Shown: positions 34,731 through 45,003, counted from the stretch's first letter. The stretch is DNA of 64,000 nucleotides from Sulfuritalea sp. (GCA_016710465.1 JADJVS010000002.1:134055-198054); one strand, 5' to 3'. Notes: generated by a model from the sequence alone, not told the origin. Numbers and translations are program-made.

Positions 34731-35222
34731 ATGAAAAAGCTTGCCATGACTGCCATTGCCGCCTCGCTGGCATTTTCGCTACCGGTTTTTGCCGATGATG
34801 CCCATCACCCCGAGAAAGCGGCTGCGGCGACAAATGCCCCCGCTCCACAAGTCGGAAAAATGCAGGAGAACGTCAAGAAGATGCAGTCGCAGTTGGACCG
34901 TATCGCCAAGGCCAAGACTGACGCCGAGCGGCAGAAGGTCATGGCCGAGCATATGCAGACCATGCAGGAAAACATGCAAATGGCACGCGGCATGCAAGCC
35001 GGGATGATGGGTTGCCCGATGATGGAGGGCGGCATGATGGGCAAGGGCGGCATGGGAATGATGGGGGGCGGCCAAGGAATGATGGGTCAGGGCATGGCCG
35101 GTGCCGACGACATGGTGGCCAAGCGCATGGAGATGATGGAAAAGCGCATGGACATGATGCAGATGATGATGCAGGGCCGCATGGGCATGCCGCCGGCCGA
35201 GCCCCAGAAACCAGCCAATTGA
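34731..35222 (+). CDS. Met-rich periplasmic metal-binding protein
   Basis: A 163-residue exported protein with signal peptide (AASLAFSLPVFA), helical middle (VGKMQENVKKMQSQLDRIAK, EHMQTMQENMQMARGMQ) and a long Met/Gly tract (GMMGCPMMEGGMMGKGG and onward) ending in Met/Lys-rich repeats. It is a paralogue of 16906-17427. Probably a Cu(I)/Ag(I) sponge. Start ATG 34731 has AAGGAG at the right distance. Confidence 0.82.
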   Translation: MKKLAMTAIAASLAFSLPVFADDAHHPEKAAAATNAPAPQVGKMQENVKKMQSQLDRIAKAKTDAERQKVMAEHMQTMQENMQMARGMQAGMMGCPMMEGGMMGKGGMGMMGGGQGMMGQGMAGADDMVAKRMEMMEKRMDMMQMMMQGRMGMPPAEPQKPAN

Positions 35223-35244
35223 CCATATTCATGGAGGCATTCCC

Positions 35245-35481
35245 ATGTGGGGATACGATCATGGAGGAGGCCTGATGGGCATCGGCATGATTCTGGTTTG
35301 GTTGATACCGATCGTCTTGCTGGTCTGGCTGTTCGCCAAGGCGGCGTCCGGTCGCAGCGGCAAGGACGAAACGCAGCGATCCCCGCGCGAGATTCTGGAT
35401 GCGCGGTATGCGCGCGGCGAGATCGGGCGCGACGAATATCAGGAACGTCGCGCCGACCTCGAAGGACGCAACAAAGAGTGA
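35245..35481 (+). CDS. SHOCT-domain small membrane protein
   Basis: A 78-residue protein with one N-terminal transmembrane helix (IGMILVWLIPIVLLVWLFA) and a C-terminal SHOCT domain (SPREILDARYARGEIGRDEYQER). SHOCT domains are short helical elements often attached to membrane helices; the role is unknown. It is frequently found in copper clusters like this one. Confidence 0.82.
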   Translation: MWGYDHGGGLMGIGMILVWLIPIVLLVWLFAKAASGRSGKDETQRSPREILDARYARGEIGRDEYQERRADLEGRNKE

Positions 35482-35517
35482 GCCGCACATGGGCACGCCC
35501 GTAACAAGGTGAACGCA

Positions 35518-35910
35518 ATGAGCACACGCTACGGATTCGGCAAGCAGGTCGCGCTTGCATTTGATCAGGCCATCGAGCGCGTTACCGCCGAGTTACAGAA
35601 GGAAGGCTTTGGCGTACTGACCGACATCGACGTTTCGGCCACGGTGAAGAAGAAACTGGATGAGGACATTCCGCCGTATCGCATCCTCGGCGCTTGTAAC
35701 CCCAAGCTGGCGCATCAGGCAATGACCGCCGAACCGTCCATCGGCCTCCTGCTGCCATGCAACGTCGTCGTCCGGGAGGATGCCGTCGGCGCCGTGTTTG
35801 TCGAGTTCATGGATCCGGTTGCCGTGCTTCAACTCGTCGACAACCCGAACATCGAGCCTCTTGCCGTCACGGTGCGCGGCAAACTCGATCGGGTCATGCA
35901 GGCGATCTGA
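35518..35910 (+). CDS. DUF302 domain protein
   Basis: A 130-residue cytoplasmic protein of the DUF302 family: FDQAIERVTAELQKEGFGVL, DIPPYRILGACNPKLAHQAM, IGLLLPCNVVVRE. Two conserved Cys (GAC and LPC) lie as expected. The family is common beside copper and sulfur-metabolism genes and has no settled function. Start ATG 35518 is 8 bases from AAGG; an upstream GTG (35509) is less likely. Confidence 0.85.
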   Translation: MSTRYGFGKQVALAFDQAIERVTAELQKEGFGVLTDIDVSATVKKKLDEDIPPYRILGACNPKLAHQAMTAEPSIGLLLPCNVVVREDAVGAVFVEFMDPVAVLQLVDNPNIEPLAVTVRGKLDRVMQAI

Positions 35911-36005
35911 CAGATGTCCCGAAAGTCGGGGCTGGCGGGACGGCGCATTACCGGCACGCCGCTGACTTTCAGCATCTCCATGCGCTACCTTGACAGGCGG
36001 GGACC

Positions 36006-36509
36006 ATGACCAGAAGACCCGAAACGAGCCGCGACCCGGTGTGTGGCATGGTTGTAAACGTTGCCGCATCACCGTACTCGACGATGTGGCAGGGGCTTGA
36101 GTTTCATTTCTGTTCGGCGCAATGCCAAGAGCGCTTCATTGCCACGCCGGCGCTCTACACCGTTCCGGGAGGCGTCCGGAACAGCGTTCCCATCGTTAAG
36201 CGACGCAAGCTCCACTTCGTCGCACCGACACAGGAGGCGCTTCGTGCTGTGTGCGGCAGGCTCCTGGGCATGATGGGAGTTGCAGCTGCCATTCCGGGCC
36301 CGGATGACATCACGGTCGAATATGACCTGCGCCAGGCGACATTCGCACAAGTCGAAGCTGTCGTTGCCGGGGCAAGCCTCGTTTCCCGGGGCGGCCTGCA
36401 TCGCTGGCGTCGCAGCCTGTGGAAGTTCATCGAGAGCAACGAAATCGAAAACGAGGCGCATCCCGCGAGTGGCGCTTGCTGCAACCGTCCGCCAGCGCGA
36501 TTGGGCTAA
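36006..36509 (+). CDS. YHS-domain metal-binding protein
   Basis: A 167-residue protein with an N-terminal YHS domain (SRDPVCGMVVN … FHFCSAQCQERF), a module with paired Cys that binds metal in copper proteins. The middle (about 60-130) is similar to HMA-like folds (LHFVAPTQEALRAVCGRLLG, ITVEYDLRQATFAQVEAVV), giving a two-domain metal protein. The C-terminus ends with CCNRPPARLG. Cytoplasmic, no signal peptide. Confidence 0.78.
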   Translation: MTRRPETSRDPVCGMVVNVAASPYSTMWQGLEFHFCSAQCQERFIATPALYTVPGGVRNSVPIVKRRKLHFVAPTQEALRAVCGRLLGMMGVAAAIPGPDDITVEYDLRQATFAQVEAVVAGASLVSRGGLHRWRRSLWKFIESNEIENEAHPASGACCNRPPARLG

Positions 36510-36529
36510 GGGAAAACCGGTCATGCTGA

Positions 36530-36546
36530 CGGAAATGTCATTTCCG
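36530..36546. repeat. 17-bp palindrome between the two YHS genes
   Basis: CGGAAATG (36530-36537), T, CATTTCCG (36539-36546). Perfect 8-bp arms with one central base; no T-run follows, so an operator is more likely than a terminator. No regulator can be named. Confidence 0.35.
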
Positions 36547-36628
36547 GGTCATGTTCGCGTCGGGTTGTCGCGGGCATAGTGACAGTCACATGAAACTTAT
36601 CGAAACCGATCAGCATCCAGGAGGGCAG

Positions 36629-36859
36629 ATGAAACATCGTTCCGACGACACGAAGTACAAGGATCCCGTTTGCGGCATGGTCGTCAGCCGACTCACTGCG
36701 GTCGCAGAAGTGGAACATCAGCGAAAGACTTATTACTTCTGTGCACAGGTATGCCGCGATGCCTTCCTAGCCGATCCGCAAAGCTATCTTCGCGTGCACC
36801 GCCAGCACGGCATGCCACCCAAGCCATCGCCCACAGGAGAATACGATGCAAACCCATGA
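36629..36859 (+). CDS. small YHS-domain protein
   Basis: A 76-residue protein consisting almost only of a YHS domain: DDTKYKDPVCGMVVSR, KTYYFCAQVCRDAFLADPQSYL. Start ATG 36629 is preceded by a strong AGGAGG at 36619-36624; an in-frame ATG upstream at 36590 lacks one. It overlaps the next gene by 14 bases. Probably a cytoplasmic copper chaperone-like protein. Confidence 0.8.
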   Translation: MKHRSDDTKYKDPVCGMVVSRLTAVAEVEHQRKTYYFCAQVCRDAFLADPQSYLRVHRQHGMPPKPSPTGEYDANP

Positions 36860-37103
36860 CCATGCCGCGCACAGGATGCCGCCAGCGACCGCTGCCGAAA
36901 CGAGCCGCCGCTCCCGCTGGGTCTTCGGCGGTTTCGCTCTCCTCGCGGTACTGCTCCTGGGCTTTGAGCACCGGATGCATCTCTCCGGCCTGATCGCGCC
37001 CTACCTGATCCTGCTGGCCTGCCCGTTGATGCACTTGTTCATGCACGGCGGCCATGGCCATGGCGGAGGCGACGGTAAATCCGACGGTGGAGAAGGAAAA
37101 TGA
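36846..37103 (+). CDS. DUF2933 small membrane protein
   Basis: An 85-residue protein with two hydrophobic segments (VFGGFALLAVLLLGFEHRM, LIAPYLILLACPLMHLFMHG), His at both ends and a Gly/His tail (GGHGHGGGDGKSDGG). DUF2933 proteins occur in copper clusters next to P1B ATPases. It has an AGGAGA ribosome site inside the preceding gene and overlaps the methyltransferase by 4 bases. Confidence 0.82.
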   Translation: MQTHDHAAHRMPPATAAETSRRSRWVFGGFALLAVLLLGFEHRMHLSGLIAPYLILLACPLMHLFMHGGHGHGGGDGKSDGGEGK

Positions 37104-37756
37104 CTGAGACTGCCCCCGCTTATGGTCTGTGGTCGTTGGTGCTCATCAACTCGGCCCTGTTCATCTTCTTTGCCTTCAGCTTCTTCAAACCGCAAAGCGC
37201 TCGCGACTGGCGCACCTTGGGCATGTTTTCGGCCTTCGTGGTCGCGCTGTTCACGGAGATGTATGGCTTTCCGCTCACCATCTATCTGCTCTCCGGCTGG
37301 CTGACCAAGCAGTTTCCCGGCGTGGATTTTCTCGCCCACGATTCGGGCCATCTCCTGGAAGTGATGTTCGGCTGGCGCGCCAATCCGCACTTCGGGCCGT
37401 TCCACCTGTTGTCCGCCGCGTTCATCGGCGGCGGCTTCTGGCTACTCTCGGCCGCGTGGCGCGTGCTCTATGCGGCGCAAGCAAGCGGCCGGCTGGCGAC
37501 CAGCGGCCCTTACGCGCGTGTCCGTCATCCGCAGTACGTCGCCTTCGTACTGATCATGGCCGGATTTCTGCTTCAGTGGCCGACGTTGATCACGCTGGTG
37601 ATGTTCCCCATCCTGCTCGTCGTGTATGTGCGCCTCGCCCGGCGCGAGGAACGCGATTCCGCTGCCGCCTTCGGCGAGGCTTGGACACATTATGCACAGG
37701 CGACCCCGGCCTTCTTTCCGCGTCGAGGCGATGGACAAGCGTCGCTCACGAACTGA
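37100..37756 (+). CDS. isoprenylcysteine carboxyl methyltransferase-like membrane protein
   Basis: A 218-residue integral membrane protein with about five helices and the ICMT/PEMT signature TSGPYARVRHPQYVAFVL and YVRLARREERDSAAAFGEAW (SAM-binding region). Bacterial members near copper clusters have unknown substrates; they may methylate lipids or small molecules. It overlaps the DUF2933 gene and is followed after 36 bp by the CopA-type ATPase. Confidence 0.85.
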   Translation: MTETAPAYGLWSLVLINSALFIFFAFSFFKPQSARDWRTLGMFSAFVVALFTEMYGFPLTIYLLSGWLTKQFPGVDFLAHDSGHLLEVMFGWRANPHFGPFHLLSAAFIGGGFWLLSAAWRVLYAAQASGRLATSGPYARVRHPQYVAFVLIMAGFLLQWPTLITLVMFPILLVVYVRLARREERDSAAAFGEAWTHYAQATPAFFPRRGDGQASLTN

Positions 37757-37792
37757 ATCTGCCATCGACCGCCGCGTGTGAAGGAGAAACTG

Positions 37793-40195
<2,403 letters not shown>

Positions 40196-40377
40196 AATGA
40201 TCCGGGAACGAGTGTTACACATGGAGCGAGTGGTGACGAATCTGTAGGAGGAGTACAAAGTGGTCGAACGGACTTATGCGAATATCCTCAATCCGATGCA
40301 AGCCAAGAACTATACAGATGCCCAACATTCGCAACGATCAGCGGATTCCCATTGGTGTGGTTTGTTATCGGTGTAAA

Positions 40378-41028
40378 TCAGCGATTTGATGTACTTTCGA
40401 GTTCGTGATGAGGTGTCGCCGAGAGTTCATTGATTAGTTTTGGTTCCCTTTCCTCGGCGGCTATCTCAGCGTTCTCTTTCTTGCGAGCCGCAAGAATTGC
40501 GCGTGTCGCCAAGGTCCGTATCTGCCCAGCGAGTCGAAGAATCCTGCGCTTCCATTGGTAGGCCTCGACAGCGTAGTGGGTGTCGTCGATGATGCATGCC
40601 AGCCACAAGGTATCCATAGCGGCGATCAACTGATCGAACTCGCGGATGATGGCCAGGAACCGGATAGACCGCGGCGAAGTGATCTGAATCTCGACCGTCC
40701 TGGAATTGGTATAGCTGATCATTGTCTCGCAGCCATTGGACTCACCAAGTTCTTTCATGCGTGCGATTTCCTGGCGAATCTCATCCAGTGCCTTATTGAG
40801 CAGGTCATCCACCATCGTCTCGACAGCCTGGGCCTGTTCCTCAGTACCGATGAACCGCAATACGACGGTCAGTGAGAAAAGACCATTGGCGCACATGTCG
40901 TACCCACGCTCGAATATCTGTTGCGCATGCAGGGAATTGAGGACCGCCTTCTGCGTAATGAAGGGACGGCTGTTGCTCAGCCTGACGGTGGGTATGTTCG
41001 ATGAAGGCTTGTACTGACGTGTGGCCAT
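40378..41028 (-). CDS. PFL_4669/DUF1845 family ICE protein
   Basis: A 216-residue protein matching the DUF1845/PFL_4669 family of integrative elements: NIPTVRLSNSRPFITQKAVL, SLHAQQIFERGYDMC, NGLFSLTVVLRFIGTEEQA. From memory, AcaB, a transfer activator of IncC plasmids, has been placed in this family; that is recollection, not shown here. Start ATG 41028 has GGGAGA at the right distance; the site is in a hairpin with TCTCCC upstream (see leader 41034-41060). It is divergent from the ssb operon and marks the cargo/backbone boundary. Confidence 0.75.
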   Translation of the reverse strand: MATRQYKPSSNIPTVRLSNSRPFITQKAVLNSLHAQQIFERGYDMCANGLFSLTVVLRFIGTEEQAQAVETMVDDLLNKALDEIRQEIARMKELGESNGCETMISYTNSRTVEIQITSPRSIRFLAIIREFDQLIAAMDTLWLACIIDDTHYAVEAYQWKRRILRLAGQIRTLATRAILAARKKENAEIAAEEREPKLINELSATPHHELESTSNR

Positions 41029-41033
41029 GACTG

Positions 41034-41060
41034 TCTCCCGGTTGAAATAGCCTCGGGAGA
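41034..41060 (-). promoter_or_regulatory. SD-sequestering leader of the DUF1845 gene
   Basis: On the complement, TCTCCCG pairs perfectly with CGGGAGA (41060-41054 and 41040-41034), covering the GGGAGA ribosome site. It is the only leader of the set on the minus strand, and its upstream CCC/GGG hairpin is not clear. Confidence 0.5.
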
Positions 41061-41160
41061 GTATTCGGGTCGTCACGGGTTCGGTGGCCGAAATGCGTCC
41101 AAAAAGTTTGCATTTCGCCTGCCCATGAAATTTGTCGACAGCCAGAATGCGCCCATCTCA

Positions 41161-41218
41161 TGTCCTCCTTATGGTGGGCACGGTGAAGGTAGCTGGCCTT
41201 CCGAAATAAACAGCATTT
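41161..41218 (+). repeat. operon-boundary module A (upstream of ssb)
   Basis: Hairpin TGTCCTCC (41161-41168), TTAT, GGTGGGCA (41173-41180; one mismatch), then GGTAGCTGGCC (41188-41198) and, after TTCC, GAAATAAACAGCATTT (41203-41218). Same layout as modules B, C and D. Confidence 0.7.
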
Positions 41219-41223
41219 ACTAA

Positions 41224-41288
41224 ACCCCGGCGGGGAAACCCCGTCAGGTACTGACGGCCTTCCTGCCAACTTTTTGTCAGGAGGCAAC
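41224..41288 (+). promoter_or_regulatory. two-hairpin leader of ssb
   Basis: ACCC/GGT outer pair and CGGGG/CCCCG inner pair (41224-41249), followed by a second hairpin in which GCCTTCCTG pairs with CAGGAGGC (ribosome site), leaving one bulged T. The loop contains TTTTT. Confidence 0.7.
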
Positions 41289-41734
41289 ATGGCATCACTC
41301 AATAGAGTCACCCTCATCGGCAACTTGGGGCCGACCCTGAAGTTCGTTACACGCAGAACCGCGAAGCGATCGCAACGATTCGGATCGCAACGACGGAGAC
41401 GTACAAGGACAAGTCGTCCGGTGAGCGCAAGGAAATCACCGAATGGCACCGTGTCGTCTTTTTTGGTCGTACGGCGGAAGTCGTCGGCGAGTACCTGAAG
41501 AAGGGCTCACCCGTCTATGTCGAAGGCCGCATCCAGACCCGCAAATGGCAGGACAAGGCGGGTCAGGATCGTTATGTCGTCGAGATTCTCGCCAGCGAGA
41601 TGAAGATGCTCGGCAGTCGTCCGTCGGATGACGATGCTCCCGAAGCAGTTCGTGGCAAGCGTACCGGTAAAGGCAAGCCGGCTACCGCTACGGGACCCGC
41701 GTTCGAGGATGTACCCGACATCGAGCCGTTCTGA
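41289..41734 (+). pseudogene. ssb: single-stranded DNA-binding protein, one-base deletion
   Basis: Clearly an SSB: MASLNRVTLIGNLG at the start, ADPEVRYTQNREAIAT, ITEWHRVVFFGRTAEVV, YVEGRIQTRKWQDKAGQDRY, and the acidic C-terminal tip ending DVPDIEPF. The first 13 codons and the rest are in different frames: TTGGGG at 41325-41330 lacks one G (G4 where G5 is needed). The 446-bp span is one base short. Either a real frameshift in a homopolymer, or a sequencing error. The element would otherwise have its own SSB for transfer or recombination. Confidence 0.85.
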
Positions 41735-41752
41735 GTCGCACGTTTCTTGTTT

Positions 41753-41813
41753 CCCCACCGGGAGGTCTTCCTCCCCTGGGGGACAGGCCTCCATCACTTT
41801 TGGAGGTTTGTTC
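41753..41813 (+). promoter_or_regulatory. two-hairpin leader of the 41814 gene
   Basis: CCCC (41753-41756)/GGGG outer pair with GGGAGG/CCTCCC inner pair; then CCTCC (41788-41792) pairs perfectly with the ribosome site GGAGG (41802-41806). Confidence 0.7.
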
Positions 41814-42086
41814 ATGGAACGCGTCATTCTCGTCCTGGCCATGCTGGCAGGGCTGCACCTGATCCTTTCGTTTCTTCAGTTCGCGTTGGAATCCATTCGT
41901 AACTTCTTTATGCGGATACCACTCCAGGCCAAGGTCGAGGAAGTGGTGGCCGACGTGCGTGAAGTACGGGCCGAGGAACACTTAGCGGATTGGCGGCAGT
42001 ACGACATACCGGCGTATCTGCGCCGCAACGGGATCGACAACGATTCCGGCAACACGGCAAAGGCTTCCTTCGAAGTCATTGCCTGA
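41814..42086 (+). CDS. small membrane-anchored protein of unknown function
   Basis: A 90-residue protein with an N-terminal hydrophobic segment (VILVLAMLAGLHLILSFL) and a charged helical remainder (KVEEVVADVREVRAEEHLAD). It is unrecognised. The start is ATG 41814 with TGGAGG at 41801-41806. Placed between ssb and recombination genes, it is part of the element's first transcription unit. Confidence 0.7.
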   Translation: MERVILVLAMLAGLHLILSFLQFALESIRNFFMRIPLQAKVEEVVADVREVRAEEHLADWRQYDIPAYLRRNGIDNDSGNTAKASFEVIA

Positions 42087-42093
42087 CGTTTCC

Positions 42094-42158
42094 ACCCCAG
42101 CGGGGGCATCGCCTCCGCAAAGGGAGGGGTGCCCCTTTTTTATTTCAGGAGGCACCTC
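42094..42158 (+). promoter_or_regulatory. two-hairpin leader of the 25-residue gene
   Basis: ACCC…GCGG/CCGC…GGG hairpin (from 42094), then GGTGCCCC pairs with GGAGGCACC (ribosome site) around a TTTTTTATTTCA loop, one bulged base. Confidence 0.65.
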
Positions 42159-42236
42159 ATGGAACTCGTTCTTCTCGCATGCTGCATTACTGGCTGGATC
42201 ATCAGCCGTCCGATCATTCGCGCGCTCGGCCTGTAG
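42159..42236 (+). CDS. 25-residue membrane peptide
   Basis: ATG 42159 to TAG 42234-42236 encodes a 25-residue hydrophobic peptide (begins MELVLLACCITGW). It has a textbook AGGAGG ribosome site and the conserved two-hairpin leader, which is good evidence that so short a reading frame is real. The function is unknown; one transmembrane helix is likely. Confidence 0.6.
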   Translation: MELVLLACCITGWIISRPIIRALGL

Positions 42237-42248
42237 TTCGCAGCATTG

Positions 42249-42369
42249 CCTGCTGGGGTCTTCCCCGCAGGACAAAGCGCTTTTTCCAAAGAGCCCTTTG
42301 TCCTGCGGGGATCGCTCCATCTTGGATGCGGTTTTCGCCAGGGTCTTTCATCAACCTCTGGAGAAAATC
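42249..42369 (+). promoter_or_regulatory. extended leader of the 53-residue gene, with 15-bp inverted repeat
   Basis: Contains a variant first hairpin (CCTGC, GGGG/CCCC, GCAGG at 42249-42271) and a perfect 15-bp inverted repeat: CCCCGCAGGACAAAG (42263-42277) and CTTTGTCCTGCGGGG (42296-42310). The two overlap and cannot form at once. CTCCA and TGGAG near the ribosome site can pair. Confidence 0.6.
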
Positions 42370-42531
42370 ATGAAACTCAATCCCTATCTCGTTCGACTGT
42401 TCGATCCCCTGCCCATGGCCTTTGCCTGCGATCTGTATCAGCGGTTGAGGGACGGCAAGCGGGACACGGAAACCCGCGACATGTTGTTGAAGGCACTCGA
42501 CATGGCGCGCAAAGCCGGAACTATCGAATGA
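42370..42531 (+). CDS. small protein of unknown function
   Basis: A 53-residue protein, mostly helical and basic (FACDLYQRLRDGKRDTETRDM). ATG 42370 is in CTGGAGAAAATC context. It begins MKLN like the nuclease at 42731. Not recognised; its conserved-leader context supports it as a gene. Confidence 0.6.
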   Translation: MKLNPYLVRLFDPLPMAFACDLYQRLRDGKRDTETRDMLLKALDMARKAGTIE

Positions 42532-42539
42532 TCCCATCG

Positions 42540-42560
42540 CCCCGGACCTCCGGGGCTTTC
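42540..42560 (+). terminator. terminator-like hairpin after the first backbone unit
   Basis: CCCCGGA (42540-42546), CC, TCCGGGG (42549-42555), then CTTTCCC. The T-run is short. GGCTTTCC at its 3' side can also pair with GGAAAGCC (42589-42596) in module B. Confidence 0.5.
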
Positions 42561-42664
42561 CCGAGGGCGTTCCTGCGGAGCGTCCTGCGGAAAGCCAGAT
42601 TTGATCGGACGGTTATCCGTTCGGTTGAAAAGCGGTAGCTGGCCGCGCGAAACAAACAGCATTT
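42554..42664 (+). repeat. operon-boundary module B (upstream of the RecE-like gene)
   Basis: GGCTTTCC (42554-42561) pairs with GGAAAGCC (42589-42596) around an inner hairpin GGGCGTTC/GAGCGTCC. Then hairpin CGGACGG (42606-42612), TTAT, CCGTTCG (42617-42623), then after 10 bases GGTAGCTGGCC (42634-42644), GCGC, and GAAACAAACAGCATTT (42649-42664). Confidence 0.72.
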
Positions 42665-42668
42665 TCCA

Positions 42669-42730
42669 ACCCAGCCGGGGACAACGCCCCGGTTCGGGTC
42701 GGTGCTTCCGGCAATCACTCTGGAGGCATC
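42669..42730 (+). promoter_or_regulatory. two-hairpin leader of the RecE-like gene
   Basis: ACCC (42669-42672)/GGGT (42696-42699) and CCGGGG (42675-42680)/CCCCGG (42687-42692); then GGTGCTTCC (42701-42709) pairs at all nine positions, two as G-U, with GGAGGCATC (42722-42730), hiding the ribosome site. Confidence 0.75.
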
Positions 42731-43564
42731 ATGAAACTCAATCATCCCGGCCTGCTCGTCATGCCGGCCACGCAGTATCACGCGGAGAAAGCCATCGGCC
42801 ATTCGGGTATCGTCAAGATGCTCAAAAGCCCGGCCCACCTGCGCGAGTATCTGGATCATCCGCATCAACCGACGCCCGCCATGGCATTCGGTACCGCAGT
42901 GCATACCTATGTACTGGAGCAGGATCGCTTTGCCGAGGAATTCGTGGTGGCCGAGAAGTTCGACCGTCGCACGAAGGAAGGCAAGGAAGCCGCAGCACGC
43001 TTCGAGGAAGCCAATCAGGGCAAGATCGTGATTACTTCCGAGGAGATGGCCACGCTCACTCTGGTGCAGCGTGCCGTGTTTGCCCATCAAGGGGCGGCAC
43101 GACTGCTGTCCGTTGGTGACGCCGAGCTCTCGGCGTTCTGGACGGATGCGGACACGGGCCTCAACTGCAAGTGTCGGCCGGACTGGTTCAACGGTGAAGC
43201 CATCGTTGATCTCAAGACCTGCGTCGATGCCAGCAGTAGCGGCTTCTCCAAATCCATTGCGAACTTCGGCTACGACATCCAGGCGGCGTACTACGTCGAC
43301 GGGATCAAGGCCGTGACCGGAATGGAACTTCCGTTCCTGTTTGTCGCCGTGGAGAAGGACGCGCCGCACGCGGTAGCGGTTTATCGCGCCGATCCCGACG
43401 TGATCGAGATCGGGCGCAAGAAATACCGGGCGGCACTTCAGCTCTTGAAGTGGTGCCAGGCATCAGGCAACTGGCCGGCGTACCAACCGGGTGGCGAGAT
43501 TGAACTGATCTCCCTGCCACGCTGGGCCGCCAACACAGAAGCCTTCGAGCTGGACGCCGCCTAA
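42731..43564 (+). CDS. RecE/YqaJ-like PD-(D/E)xK exonuclease
   Basis: A 277-residue nuclease expected to resect double-stranded DNA for RecT-mediated annealing. Motifs of the PD-(D/E)xK fold: FGTAVHTYVLEQ, CRPDWFNGEAIVDLKTC (the D…DxK core), and GYDIQAAYYVDGIK. RecT follows at 43660. ATG 42731 has GGAGG within the second leader hairpin. Such pairs occur in phages and ICEs and promote recombination or element rearrangement. Confidence 0.88.
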   Translation: MKLNHPGLLVMPATQYHAEKAIGHSGIVKMLKSPAHLREYLDHPHQPTPAMAFGTAVHTYVLEQDRFAEEFVVAEKFDRRTKEGKEAAARFEEANQGKIVITSEEMATLTLVQRAVFAHQGAARLLSVGDAELSAFWTDADTGLNCKCRPDWFNGEAIVDLKTCVDASSSGFSKSIANFGYDIQAAYYVDGIKAVTGMELPFLFVAVEKDAPHAVAVYRADPDVIEIGRKKYRAALQLLKWCQASGNWPAYQPGGEIELISLPRWAANTEAFELDAA

Positions 43565-43590
43565 TCCGCGGAAACTTTTGTAGGTCATCA

Positions 43591-43659
43591 ACCCCGGCGG
43601 GGATACCCATCCCCGTCAAGGGAGACAGGTGTCTTCGCCATTTTTCTTTGGAGAAAACC
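43591..43659 (+). promoter_or_regulatory. two-hairpin leader of recT
   Basis: ACCC (43591-43594)/GGG outer, CGGGG (43598-43602)/CCCCG (43611-43615) inner; then TCTTC pairs with GGAGA of the ribosome site and GGT with ACC, one mismatch between, over a CCATTTTTCTTT loop. Confidence 0.65.
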
Positions 43660-44757
43660 ATGTCTCAAACCCTACGCAACATCCAGAAGTCCCGCCAAGG
43701 CGGCCAGTCCAACGTGGTGCAATTCCCGGCCATGCTGGAGCAGTTCAAGGGCGAAATTGCCCGCGCACTGCCCAAGCATCTGAGTCCGGATCGCATGGTG
43801 CGCATCGCGCTGACCGCGTTCCGCATGAACCCGAAACTGGCTCAGACCGATCCCCGGAGTGTCTTTGCGGCGGTGATCCAGTCCAGCCAGCTCGGGCTCG
43901 AAGTGGGATTGATGGGTGAAGCGCACCTTGTGCCTTTCGGCAACCAGTGCCAGTTGATCCCCGGTTATCAGGGGCTGATGAAGCTGGCCCGCAACAGCGG
44001 GATCGTGCAGGATATCTACGGTCACGAAGTTCGTATCAACGACAAGTTCGACATCGTTCTGGGCCTTAACCGGACCCTGATGCACGAACCGTTGAAGAAG
44101 AACGGCTTCCCTGCCTCCGATGAGGAGCGGGGAGCGATCGCGGGCTTCTATGCCGTCGCGGTGTTCAAGGATGGCACACGCACGTTTCACGCCCTGTCGA
44201 AGGAACAGATCGAACAGGTGCGCGACAACTCGCGTGGCTACCAGATGGCCAAGAAGTACGGGAAGGAAAGTCCCTGGGATACGCATTTCGTCCCGATGGG
44301 CCTCAAGACCGTGATTCGCCGGCTGTGCAACCTGTTACCGAAGTCGCCGGAACTGGCGATGGCGCTGACGCTCGATGAAGTGACCGAGCGAGGTGAAAGC
44401 CAGAACATCGGGATCACCGAGGCCATTGATGGTTCCTGGGCGCCGATCATCGACGAGGAAACGGGAGAAGTCATCCCGACAGCGACCGAGACCGGCGACA
44501 AGGGGAACAAGCCTGACAAGGCCGAAACATCTCAAGCCAACGAGCGTAAAGCTTCCGGCAGGCTGCTGCAGGATACCCTGGTCACCATTGGCAAGGCAGC
44601 ATCGACCGACGAACTGGATGAAGTCTATGTCCGGGCCGAAGGCTCATTTGAGGGTGGCGAGCTGGAGCAACTGCTCCGTGCTTACCGCAGTCGCAAGGCT
44701 GCCTTGGCCAATCCGTCCTCCGCAGACAGTGACATTTTCGGGGAGGAAGGCAAGTGA
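43660..44757 (+). CDS. RecT-family single-strand annealing protein
   Basis: A 365-residue RecT homologue: DRMVRIALTAFRMNPKLAQT, SVFAAVIQSSQLGLEVGLMG, LVPFGNQCQLIPGYQGLMKL and KTVIRRLCNLLPKSPEL. It anneals complementary strands after resection by the nuclease upstream. Start ATG 43660; an in-frame ATG at 43648 is before the ribosome site. The C-terminal 90 residues are a variable acidic region. The stop overlaps the next gene. Confidence 0.92.
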   Translation: MSQTLRNIQKSRQGGQSNVVQFPAMLEQFKGEIARALPKHLSPDRMVRIALTAFRMNPKLAQTDPRSVFAAVIQSSQLGLEVGLMGEAHLVPFGNQCQLIPGYQGLMKLARNSGIVQDIYGHEVRINDKFDIVLGLNRTLMHEPLKKNGFPASDEERGAIAGFYAVAVFKDGTRTFHALSKEQIEQVRDNSRGYQMAKKYGKESPWDTHFVPMGLKTVIRRLCNLLPKSPELAMALTLDEVTERGESQNIGITEAIDGSWAPIIDEETGEVIPTATETGDKGNKPDKAETSQANERKASGRLLQDTLVTIGKAASTDELDEVYVRAEGSFEGGELEQLLRAYRSRKAALANPSSADSDIFGEEGK

Positions 44758-44966
44758 CCATGCTTGGTGACACTGAGTTCGGTGCCATCCGGATCTGTGC
44801 CAGGGCAGTGCGTGTGCTCGATAACGTCAGTTTCCTGACGATGAACAAGGAAGATGATGCCGCCGTTGTATTGGCGCGCAATCAGCTTTTGAGCGTCGTC
44901 CACGGCAACGGATACCAGATCGAGTACGAAACGTACCGCGTAATCAAAGCCGACAACCGCAACTAG
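44754..44966 (+). CDS. hypothetical protein coupled to recT
   Basis: A 70-residue protein of unknown function (FGAIRICARAVRVLDNVSFL, NGYQIEYETYRVIKADNRN), no motif. GTG 44754 overlaps the recT stop (GTGA) and has GGAGG at 44742-44746; ATG 44760 is an alternative but is 13 bases away. Confidence 0.6.
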   Translation: MTMLGDTEFGAIRICARAVRVLDNVSFLTMNKEDDAAVVLARNQLLSVVHGNGYQIEYETYRVIKADNRN

Positions 44967-45003
44967 GCGCAACGAATCACCGCGCTTATTCAAGGAGGCG
45001 GCC

